NCBI GenBank assembly: GCA_031288615.1
Contig: JAITRC010000020.1
Coordinates: 1 to 64,000, forward strand
Source: Tannerellaceae bacterium
GTDB taxonomy: Bacteria > Bacteroidota > Bacteroidia > Bacteroidales > Tannerellaceae
Direction: 5' to 3'
Length of the DNA: 64,000 nucleotides
In this document: in pieces, positions 14,602-27,000 of the stretch
How the letters are laid out: every line of letters begins with the position of its first letter
How positions within the stretch are numbered: position 1 is the stretch's first letter
Notes under the pieces: model-generated
Seen by the model: the letters and a program-made list of their open reading frames with translations, nothing else
What the model was told of the DNA's origin: nothing
Databases searched by the model: none
Translations under genes and position numbers: made by a program

Positions 14602-15608
14602 ATAACCAACTTCAATTCTTGTTTTATACTACACCACAAGAAGATGTAAAGATTAATGTAGTGGTGAGAGATGAAACGCTTTGGCTTACCCAAAAGGCAA
14701 TGGCTGAGCTGTTTGACGTTGGAGTGCCTGCTATTAGTAAGCATATTAAAAAAGTTTTTGAAGAAGGAGAATTGTTCGAACAAACGACTATTTCCAAAAT
14801 GGAAACAGTCGTGAATCGAGGCTTTAGAGGCGAGGTCAAGGAGGTTCTGGATTTTTACAATTTAGATATGATTATCGCCGTTGGCTATCGTGTCAATTCT
14901 AAGCGAGCTACCAATTTTCGTATATGGGCCACACAAACGCTAAAAGAATTTATCACCAAAGGTTTTGTGCTTGACGATGAACGTTTGAAGCAGGGAAAGA
15001 CAGCTTTTGGTAAAGATTACTTCCGTGAGTTATTAGAGCGTGTTCGTTCCATTCGTGCAAGTGAACGCCGGATTTGGCAACAGATAACGGATATATTTGC
15101 TGAGTGTAGTAGTGATTATGATAGAAATTCTTCTATTACACAAGATTTCTATGCTATGGTGCAGAATAAGTTTCACTACGCTATTACGGGACAAACAGCT
15201 GCGGAAATTATCTATACGAAAGCTGATCGGAATGCTGAACATATGGGATTAGCTACATGGAAAAAATCGCCGGATGGTCGAATTTTGAAATCGGATGTTA
15301 CAGTTGCGAAAAATTATCTACCGGAAGTCGAAATTCGCCGGTTGGAGCGAGCCGTAACAGGTTATTTCGATTACATAGAAGATTTAGTGGAACGAGAGAA
15401 TACTTTTACTATGGAAGAATTTAGCGCAAGTGTAAATGAATTCTTGTCTTTTCGAAAATACAATATATTGAAGGACAGGGGTAGGATCACGAAGTTACAA
15501 GCCGACCGAAAAGCCGAAGAGGAATACAATGAATTTAATAAAGGACAGAAGATAGTTTCCGATTTCGATAAGGAAATTAAGAAATTAAAAATAAGAAGTA
15601 ATGAATAA
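14598..15608 (+). CDS. rhuM: RhuM-family protein
   Basis: A 336-residue protein of the RhuM (virulence RhuM) family, first described in a Salmonella pathogenicity island. The N-terminus has VVVRDETLWLTQKAMAELFD, a KilA/Bro-like DNA-binding-type segment, and RATNFRIWATQTLKEF follows near residue 110. The C-terminus is charged and coiled-coil-like. Biochemical function is not established. Genes of this family are often embedded in type I restriction loci, exactly as here between hsdM (4-base overlap) and hsdS (8-base overlap), which suggests a role in the locus rather than chance insertion. Confidence 0.85.
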   Translation: MNNQLQFLFYTTPQEDVKINVVVRDETLWLTQKAMAELFDVGVPAISKHIKKVFEEGELFEQTTISKMETVVNRGFRGEVKEVLDFYNLDMIIAVGYRVNSKRATNFRIWATQTLKEFITKGFVLDDERLKQGKTAFGKDYFRELLERVRSIRASERRIWQQITDIFAECSSDYDRNSSITQDFYAMVQNKFHYAITGQTAAEIIYTKADRNAEHMGLATWKKSPDGRILKSDVTVAKNYLPEVEIRRLERAVTGYFDYIEDLVERENTFTMEEFSASVNEFLSFRKYNILKDRGRITKLQADRKAEEEYNEFNKGQKIVSDFDKEIKKLKIRSNE

Positions 15609-16776
15609 GATAGAAAAACTAATAAAACAGCATTGCCCGGATGGAGTGGAATATAAAATGTTGGGAGAAGTTTGTGAATTTCAGCGTGGTACAACCATTA
15701 CGGCAAAAGATGCTGTTGAAGGCGATGTGCCTGTGATTGCAGGTGGACAAACGCCTGCATATCAACATAATGTTGCGAATCGAACAGGCGAAACAATATC
15801 GGTTTCAAGTTCAGGTGCGTATGCTGGCTTTGTTGCTTATTGGACAATTCCTGTTTTTCTGTCCGATTCATTTTCAGTAAACCCTAATCCTGGATTTCTT
15901 TTGCCAAAATATATTTATTATTTCCTGAAAAATATTCAGAAACAAATTCACCATTCAAAAAAAGGAAGTGGAGTTCCACATGTTCACGGTTCGAATTTGG
16001 CAAAATTTTCAATCCCTATTCCGCCTCTCACAATCCAACACGAAATCGTTTCTATCTTGGACAAGTTCACAGAGCTTGAGGCAGAGCTTGAGGCAGAGCT
16101 TGAGGCGCGAAAGAAACAATATGAGTACTATCGTACTAAGTTGCTGACATTCAGCGAAATAACAGGAATGGGGGGGGGTATTAAATGGATGACAATGAAT
16201 GAGATAGGAATGCTAATTAGAGGGAATGGATTGCAGAAAAAAGATTTTACTGAAAGCGGCGTAGGCTGTATTCATTATGGCCAAATTTACACCTACTACG
16301 GTACTTTTGTCAATCAAACAAAATCATTTGTATCAAAAGGACTGGCTAATACTTTACAAAAAGTAAATAAAGGCGATTTGATAATTACAAATACAAGCGA
16401 GAATGTAGAAGATGTTTGCAAAACCGTTGCTTGGCTTGGCGACGAGGAAATTGTTATAGGTGGACACGCAACTATTTTCAGACACAAAGAAAATCCCAAA
16501 TATTTAGCATACTACACGCAAACGCCAATGTTTATGGATGAAAAAAAGAAATATGCTATGGGTACGAAAGTAATTGATGTGTCAACAAATAATTTAAGGA
16601 AAATCAAAATCCCTATTCCTCCGCTTTCAGAACAGAACCGCATCGTAGTGATATTGGATAAATTCGATGCACTGGTAAATGATATTTCATCAGGGTTGCC
16701 TACTGAAATACGAATGCGGAGGCAACAGTACGAATACTACAGAAATAAATTATTGACATTTGAAAAGGCAGTATAA
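15601..16776 (+). CDS. hsdS: Type I restriction-modification specificity subunit
   Basis: A 391-residue HsdS with two target-recognition domains, each followed by a conserved spacer helix: PIPPLTIQHEIVSILDKF...KQYEYYRTKLLTF (near residues 140-185) and PIPPLSEQNRIVVILDKF...QQYEYYRNKLLTF at the end. The first spacer carries three perfect or near-perfect copies of a 12-base unit encoding ELEA (16072-16107). Between the halves lies a G9 tract (16170-16178) encoding Met-Gly-Gly-Gly. Loss or gain of one G would end the protein after the first half. It overlaps rhuM by 8 bases and hsdR by one base (TAATG). Confidence 0.93.
   Translation: MNKIEKLIKQHCPDGVEYKMLGEVCEFQRGTTITAKDAVEGDVPVIAGGQTPAYQHNVANRTGETISVSSSGAYAGFVAYWTIPVFLSDSFSVNPNPGFLLPKYIYYFLKNIQKQIHHSKKGSGVPHVHGSNLAKFSIPIPPLTIQHEIVSILDKFTELEAELEAELEARKKQYEYYRTKLLTFSEITGMGGGIKWMTMNEIGMLIRGNGLQKKDFTESGVGCIHYGQIYTYYGTFVNQTKSFVSKGLANTLQKVNKGDLIITNTSENVEDVCKTVAWLGDEEIVIGGHATIFRHKENPKYLAYYTQTPMFMDEKKKYAMGTKVIDVSTNNLRKIKIPIPPLSEQNRIVVILDKFDALVNDISSGLPTEIRMRRQQYEYYRNKLLTFEKAV
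16072..16107 (+). repeat. Three 12-bp repeats in the hsdS spacer
   Basis: GAGCTTGAGGCA twice, then GAGCTTGAGGCG. In frame, giving ELEA three times. It lies at the position where EcoR124-type HsdS proteins carry TAEL repeats that set the distance between the two half-sites. Confidence 0.8.
16170..16178 (+). repeat. G9 homopolymer in hsdS
   Basis: Nine consecutive G inside the coding sequence, right at the start of the second recognition domain. In the present length the frame is open. Confidence 0.8.
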
Positions 16777-19700
16777 TGAAACAGTACGATTTAGTAGCTG
16801 AAAATCCTGAATCGACAGTTGTAGCCGAATATCAAGTCGACTACAAACGCGCCACTGCATACCAGAGCGAAGCCGACCTTGAAAAGGAATTTATTGAAAT
16901 TCTAAAAAAGCAGAATTATGAATACCTGCACATCCTATCCGAACAAGATTTAATCCGGAATTTGCGTGCGCAATTGGAAAAACTAAATGAGTACACTTTT
17001 TCCGACAAAGAATGGGAACACTTTTTTACGCAATATCTCGCTAATTCAAACGAAGGAATAGAGGAGAAAACACGTACTATACAGGAAGATTATATCAAAA
17101 ACCTGACACGTGATAACGGTGAAACGAAAAACATCTATCTGATTGATAAAAAAGACATTCATAACAACCGATTGCAGGTGTTGAATCAATATACCACTGA
17201 ATACGGTACATACGCAAATCGTTACGATGTGACCGTTTTAGTGAACGGTCTGCCGTTGGTACACATTGAGCTCAAACGACGAAGTGTGGACATTAAAGAA
17301 GCATTCAACCAAATAAATCGCTATCAGCGAGAATCGTTTTGGGCAGACAGCGGACTGTTTGAGTATGTGCAGATATTTGTGATTTCAAATGGCACTTATA
17401 CAAAATATTACAGCAATACCACCCGCAATCAGCACATCAAAGAAAACGTAGGCAAAAACGGAAAATCTTCCACTCAAAAGAAAACAAGTAACTCCTACGA
17501 ATTTACTTCGTGGTGGGCGGATGCCAACAACCATCCGATAACAGATTTACGGGGCTTCGCAAAAACATTTTTTGCACAACATTCATTACTGAACCTGCTA
17601 ACAAAATACTGCGTTTTTACTTCCGATAAAATGCTTTTAGCCATGCGACCCTATCAAATCGTGGCAACCGAAAGGATTTTAGGGCGTATCAATATGTCGA
17701 ATAACTACAAAACCTACGGTAAGACAGCAGGCGGCGGTTATATTTGGCACACTACCGGTAGTGGAAAAACACTGACCTCATTTAAAACGGCACAACTTGC
17801 AAGCCGGTTGCCGTTTATTGATAAGGTGCTTTTTGTGGTTGACCGCAAAGATCTCGATTACCAAACCATGAAAGAGTACGACAAATTCGAGAAAGGGGCG
17901 GCAAATAGCAATACGAATACAGCCATTTTGAAAGAGCAACTTGAAAACCCAAACGCACAAATTATCATTACCACTATCCAGAAACTGGCGGTGTTTATCA
18001 AAAAGAACACTAGCCACGCCGCTTATTCCGGTCGGTTTGTCATCATCTTTGACGAGTGCCACCGCTCGCAGTTCGGCGACATGCACACGGCAATCACCAA
18101 GAAATTCAAGAAATATCATATTTTCGGTTTTACCGGAACACCCATTTTTGCCGCTAATACAGGTGCGGGTGGAAATCTCAATTTGCAAACCACTGAACAG
18201 GCTTTTGGTGACAGACTTCATACGTACACCATAGTAGATGCCATTACAGATAAAAATGTGTTGCCTTTTCGCATTGATTACGTCAGTACTATGCGTGAAC
18301 AGGAAGACATAAAAGACGAAAAAGTGTGGAACATTGACCGCGAACGGGCATTAGCCGCACCTGAACGGATAAGCAACATTGTGAACTATATTCGTGAGCA
18401 TTTCGATCAAAAAACCAAACGTAATTCATCCTATCAGTTGAAAGAAAGACGTTTGGCAGGTTTCAATTCCCTATTTGCAACAGCTTCAATTGATATTTGC
18501 AAGTTGTATTATAATGAATTTCAACGTCAGCAAAAGGATTTGCCCGAATCACAACGTTTGAAAATTGCAACCATCTTTTCCTATGCCACCAATGAAGAAA
18601 TTCCTGATGGTGAATTATCTGATGATAATTCGGACGACACAAGCGGATTAAACCAAAGTAGCCGTGATTTCCTCGAAAGAGCCATTCAAGACTACAATAA
18701 AATATTCGGTACTTCTTATGACACCTCTGCTGACAAATTTCAGAACTATTACAAAGACGTATCACAGCGAGTGAAAAACCGTGAGATTGATTTACTTATT
18801 GTGGTAAATATGTTCCTGACAGGTTTTGATGCAACGACTTTGAACACGCTTTGGGTAGATAAAAATCTGCGACTGCACGGGCTTTTACAGGCATATAGCC
18901 GTACAAATCGCATCCTCAATTCCATAAAAACATTCGGGAACATTGTCTGTTTCCGCAATCTTGAACAGGCCACCAACGAAAGCATAGCCCTTTTCGGTGA
19001 TGAGAAAGCCAGCGGTATAGTATTGCTCAAATCGTACAACGATTACTATTATGGTTACAAAGATGAAACAGGAGAAACAGTGTACGGCTATGAGGAACTG
19101 GTAGCTGAACTTGTGGGGAAATATCCGGTTGGTAGTCAACCCAGCGGTGAACAGGCACAAAAGGAGTTTATCAAACTTTACGGTGGAATACTGAAAGTCC
19201 GCAATATACTTTCTTCATTCGATGAATTTATAGGTAATGAAATCTTGACCGAACGCGATGTACAGGACTATCACAGCATGTATATCGACCTTTATAATGA
19301 GTTCCGCAACAAAAATAAAGGCGATAGCGAAAACGTGAACGATGATATTGTCTTTGAGATGGAGTTGATAAAACAGGTCGAAATCAATATTGACTATATT
19401 TTGGAACTCATCCGTAAATATCACGAAGGTCATTTGCAGGATAAAGAAATCGTAGTATCGATAAGAAAGGCAATAGATTCGAGTATGGAACTTCGTAACA
19501 AGAAAGACCTGATAGAACAGTTTATTGCCTCACTCACGCCTGCCACCGATGTAGATGATGATTGGCGAGAATATGTGGATGAAAAGAAGATAGAGGAGTT
19601 AAACCGTATTATCGTAGACGAGAACCTGAACAGAATAGAAACAGAAGTTTTCATGAAAAATGCTTTCCAGGACGGTTTTGTTCCCGAAACAGGCACAGCC

Positions 19701-19817
19701 ATCACCAAGCTTCTACCACCGCTTGACCCTTTTGCACCCAACAATCAGTACACGGAAAAGAAGACGACTGTCATAGAAAAATTAAAATCGTTTCTCAACA
19801 GATTCTTGGGAATATAG
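16776..19817 (+). CDS. hsdR: Type I restriction enzyme R subunit
   Basis: A 1013-residue translocase/endonuclease. The N-terminal PD-(D/E)xK nuclease domain shows RYDVTVLVNGLPLVHIELKR near residues 150-170. The helicase core has Walker A TTGSGKTLTS near residue 330 and the DEAD-box variant DECHRSQFG near residue 425. Further SF2 motifs include GFTGTPIF and, later, MFLTGFDATTLNTLWVDKNL with QAYSRTNR. The C-terminal helical part contacts the methylase core. It begins one base inside hsdS (TAATG) and ends 18 bases before the 3' end of tRNA-Leu. It appears intact, so the locus is probably functional. Confidence 0.95.
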   Translation: MKQYDLVAENPESTVVAEYQVDYKRATAYQSEADLEKEFIEILKKQNYEYLHILSEQDLIRNLRAQLEKLNEYTFSDKEWEHFFTQYLANSNEGIEEKTRTIQEDYIKNLTRDNGETKNIYLIDKKDIHNNRLQVLNQYTTEYGTYANRYDVTVLVNGLPLVHIELKRRSVDIKEAFNQINRYQRESFWADSGLFEYVQIFVISNGTYTKYYSNTTRNQHIKENVGKNGKSSTQKKTSNSYEFTSWWADANNHPITDLRGFAKTFFAQHSLLNLLTKYCVFTSDKMLLAMRPYQIVATERILGRINMSNNYKTYGKTAGGGYIWHTTGSGKTLTSFKTAQLASRLPFIDKVLFVVDRKDLDYQTMKEYDKFEKGAANSNTNTAILKEQLENPNAQIIITTIQKLAVFIKKNTSHAAYSGRFVIIFDECHRSQFGDMHTAITKKFKKYHIFGFTGTPIFAANTGAGGNLNLQTTEQAFGDRLHTYTIVDAITDKNVLPFRIDYVSTMREQEDIKDEKVWNIDRERALAAPERISNIVNYIREHFDQKTKRNSSYQLKERRLAGFNSLFATASIDICKLYYNEFQRQQKDLPESQRLKIATIFSYATNEEIPDGELSDDNSDDTSGLNQSSRDFLERAIQDYNKIFGTSYDTSADKFQNYYKDVSQRVKNREIDLLIVVNMFLTGFDATTLNTLWVDKNLRLHGLLQAYSRTNRILNSIKTFGNIVCFRNLEQATNESIALFGDEKASGIVLLKSYNDYYYGYKDETGETVYGYEELVAELVGKYPVGSQPSGEQAQKEFIKLYGGILKVRNILSSFDEFIGNEILTERDVQDYHSMYIDLYNEFRNKNKGDSENVNDDIVFEMELIKQVEINIDYILELIRKYHEGHLQDKEIVVSIRKAIDSSMELRNKKDLIEQFIASLTPATDVDDDWREYVDEKKIEELNRIIVDENLNRIETEVFMKNAFQDGFVPETGTAITKLLPPLDPFAPNNQYTEKKTTVIEKLKSFLNRFLGI

Positions 19818-19835
19818 AGAATTGAAATACTAAAG

Positions 19836-19919
19836 TACCCGGAGCCGGGGTCGAACCGGCATGGATGTGAATCCACTGGTGTTTGAGACCAGCGCGTCTA
19901 CCGATTCCGCCATCCGGGC
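19836..19919 (-). tRNA. tRNA-Leu (anticodon CAA)
   Basis: The minus strand begins GCCCGGATGGCGGAATCGG. The anticodon stem-loop is CTGGT-CTCAAAC-ACCAG with anticodon CAA. There is a long variable arm (class II), a T-loop GGTTCGACCCC, and acceptor 3' strand TCCGGGT plus discriminator A. No CCA is encoded. Confidence 0.95.
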
Positions 19920-19953
19920 CTTTGTAAGAGAGCAAGCAAGTAAAAGAACAAGG

Positions 19954-20026
19954 TCGGGGTGAGAAGATTCGAACTTCCGGCCTCCACGTCCCGAACGTGG
20001 CGCGCTGCCAACTGCGCTACACCCCG
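19954..20026 (-). tRNA. tRNA-Pro (anticodon CGG)
   Basis: The minus strand begins CGGGGTGTAGCGCAGTTGGC. The anticodon stem-loop is CCACG-TTCGGGA-CGTGG, giving anticodon CGG. The T-loop is AGTTCGAATCT and the acceptor 3' strand CACCCCG plus A. No CCA is encoded. Confidence 0.95.
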
Positions 20027-20065
20027 GTAACTCAGGGAGGCAAAAGTAGTCATTCTTTGGAGAGG

Positions 20066-20380
20066 TTACAGAAGTGCGTCAATTTTTTGGATGAAGGCAT
20101 CTTTGGTGGCAGCGCCGACGATTTTATCGACCACCACACCGCCACGCAAAAAAAGTACGGTAGGCACATTGCGAATAGCAAAACGCTCAGTCAAGGCATC
20201 GTTCTCATCCACACTGACTTTACCGACGATGACTTTGTCGTCATAAAGCTGAGCAAGCTCCTCAATAACAGGCGTTATCATCCGGCAAGGGCCACACCAT
20301 TCCGCCCAGAAATCAAGAATAACCGGTTTGTCTTGAGCAAGCAGACCCTCAAAATTTGCTTCGGTAATGTGTTGTACCAT
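20066..20380 (-). CDS. trxA: Thioredoxin
   Basis: A 104-residue cytoplasmic thioredoxin. The active site is DFWAEWCGPCRM (Cys pair near residues 31-34), the cis-proline is in NVPTVLF, and the family-typical GKVSVDEN and the C-terminal helix are present. It reduces protein disulfides using thioredoxin reductase. The start at 20380 (MVQHITEANFEG) gives the standard length; the longer frame upstream is non-coding. The minus strand has TACCTTCG (plus-strand 20408-20415) as a near-consensus promoter, divergent from pyrG. Confidence 0.95.
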   Translation of the reverse strand: MVQHITEANFEGLLAQDKPVILDFWAEWCGPCRMITPVIEELAQLYDDKVIVGKVSVDENDALTERFAIRNVPTVLFLRGGVVVDKIVGAATKDAFIQKIDALL

Positions 20381-20397
20381 ACAGATTGTATCCTTAA

Positions 20398-23950
<3,553 letters not shown>

Positions 23951-23981
23951 AAAAGTATCCGCTCCATTCGGGATTGTTTCC

Positions 23982-23989
23982 TATCTTTG
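23982..23989 (+). promoter_or_regulatory. -7 element of the giant T9SS gene
   Basis: TATCTTTG, 73 bases before the ATG at 24063, giving a leader of about 65 bases. Confidence 0.45.
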
Positions 23990-24062
23990 CCACACGGCGT
24001 TGTGCGACGTATGGTTGTGCGCGTCCACGCTTACAAGTTGTTCGGCAAAGAAGCGATCCGGA

Positions 24063-27000
24063 ATGAAAACAAGACAATTGCTGGCTCTCGCTGCATTATG
24101 GTTCCCACTTGCAGCTTTTCCCGCTCAGCGGGTAGTCCTCACCGCAGGAGCGTCGCTCCAACGGGAAATTAAACGGGCTGAGGCGGGTACCGCCGTCGCT
24201 CAAGGGAGGCCGGATACCGTCTTCTTGCGAAAGGGTATCTACCGTACGGCAGGGGATGTCGTTGTGTCAGGGTCAATCTGTATTATGGGTGATACCTTAT
24301 ACCCTTCAGAGGTCTCTATACTGCCCTACCAAGATAACGAGGAGTCGACGATCCATCGTGTAATGTTTATCCATAACCCCACTAAACAGGTACACGTTAC
24401 GTTACGAGGTCTCACAATTACCGGTGGTGATGCGTCTTATGATAACCTCTACCCCGGCAAGGGAGGAGGTATCTACAATTCCGGTGAGACGCTTACGCTA
24501 AGGGACGTCCGAGTGATTGGTAACATTGCTTCTTCTTCCGAGCTTCTCTCCTCCGAAGGTCGTGGAGGAGGGATATACAATGGTGAAGGTGGAACTACCG
24601 TGATACAATCTTCGTATGTGGGTAGTAATTTTGCCAAAAGTAAGGGGGTAGCCGGTTCAGGTTATGGGGGAGGTATCTATAATGCGCCGGGAAGTATTGT
24701 AAAGGTGAGCGATTATTCGTCAATTCAAAGCAACATCGCTGTTCAGGGACAAAGACAAGTCGGTTATGGGGGAGGGTTGGCTAATTTTGGGGATACACTT
24801 TTGATTGAGCATTCCGACATCGTCGGCAATTATGCAAATCGCTCCACTGTATTTGTTAAAGCGGATACGGTGAGAGGTCTTGGCGGGGGGATATATAACG
24901 ACGGAACGGTTACGAAGCCGGCTGTGCTGAAGCTGTTCGGTTCTCCGACGGCGGTAAATACAATTTCGTCCATGCAAATCAGGGGGAACGCGGCCGCCTA
25001 CGTGTTCAGTAATGTCAACTATGATAAAGCATATGGTTACGGGGGAGGAATCGCGAACGGGGCAAACGGCCGTATTCTTTATACGGGAGAAACGCTCATC
25101 GTTGATAACTATGCTTTGGGTAACCAACATCCCGCCGTACCCGCATCCGGAGAGGGATACGGCGGCGGCTTGTTTCAGTATCAAGAAGTAGGGAAAGGAG
25201 GGAAGGGCATTTACTGGTCTCCCGATCCGACCCCTGGCGTTCAGAAAGACACAATGTATATTACGGGTAACCTTGCCGCTGATATTCTTTCGACGGGTGA
25301 ACCGCTTCCGGTGTCATACGGACATGAGATTTGGATAGGGAACTTGTTTCCCCCTTCTCTGGAATTTAATATTCAGTATGAAGGTGAGAATTCCGCGAAG
25401 ATGACGCAGATGTTCCAATTCAAGGAGAGTTGGCGCTGGGGTTATCAGAAGATCAGTAACGGAGCAGACCATAATATCCTCTCTTTCGTTTTACCCTTCA
25501 ACCTTCAGCCGCAGGTGTCAATCGCAGGTGGTAAGTATGTAGATATTCAAATTGATGGAGACGGTGTGTATCGTTGCCGTTTGTTGCCCGATGATGAGAG
25601 TGGATCGTTGGATACGTTGGATGTGAAACTTCAGATTATACCGTTTCACGAAATCCCGCTACATGTCACAGGAGAAGGACTAACACTTATCACACATACC
25701 AATTACACACTTTCATATAGAGGAAAGGATACTATCTACATCTCCAAAGGAGAACAGTTTGAGTTTACCCTTCAGGTTGATGAAGATTACCGTGGACTTA
25801 TTCCTGTAGTAACTTACGGAAGGAGTGTCATCCCAGGTCAAGCAAAAGATGGTCAATTCTATTATTCACTGACAGCAACAGGCAATGAGACCTTGACTTG
25901 TTCGTGGGATGCGGACGGACAACAAAACCTTGTGAGAGTTGAGTTTAATCTTCCAGACGGGATAGAAGTTATATACAAAGCATACGGAGAGGATCCCTCC
26001 TTCGTACAGTTCTATGGTGCGTATATCCCCAAAAACAGTACGCTCACCTTCCATTTGCAGGCCAATTATCCGTATCATGAAATTAAACCGACGGTATTAT
26101 TGGAAGGGAGTAATGATCCGATATCTGGAACACTGGCATCCGGAGGCATCGAGGGGTTATATACGTTATATGAGTTTCAACAGAAAAATGTTTCCCGAAA
26201 CACGACAATTGTCATCAGAGCTGAGTATAAAACAATCGTTCTGCCTGAACCGCCTCATGGATTTTATATTTACTCACACGCAACGGGTAATCACTATATT
26301 CATTCGGACGCTGTCTTCTCGTTTACTTTAAAACCGGCAGATGAGGCAATGATTGATTTTCTCAAAAACAATCCGTCGCTATGGCCGACCGTACATTCCT
26401 CCACGTTTGATTCCAAAGAGGCTTCATCACAGGGAAAATATGAGCTACCTGGAGGCAAAGATCATATCCTCACTTTTGAAGCGAAGCACCGGACAATACA
26501 CCTCCCCGACCGCTTGCCTTCCGGTATACAATTAGAGACAGGGGTAAGATTGGGAAATAACTATCGTCCGGTAAATGAACCGACATTCTCATTCAAATTG
26601 GCGTTAAACTCCTTCCCCGACTATCTTCCGAAAGTGGCTGTGGACGGTTACGAGTTGCAACCTAACGCCGATAAAGCGACTTACTCAATAAATGTCACTA
26701 AGGATGTGAATGTGACAATAGACCGACACATTATAGTAGTCCGTGCGGATAAAGAGATAGAACGGCTGTCCCCTCAACGCGACACATTCCAAACCGCAAG
26801 CGGGGAATTTGTCATTGAATTCAAAAGGACGCATGACTATCTGATACCGCGAGTAATCGTAAAAAATGGGAAGGTTCTCAGTCTGACTGAGAGTGCGGAT
26901 AACGTCTTTTATTGTACCATAAAAGCCGATGAATCCCCCACAGATGACGTTACCAGTGTACACATCAAGACCGAAGGAAGTACCTCCTTCGACATCCTCT

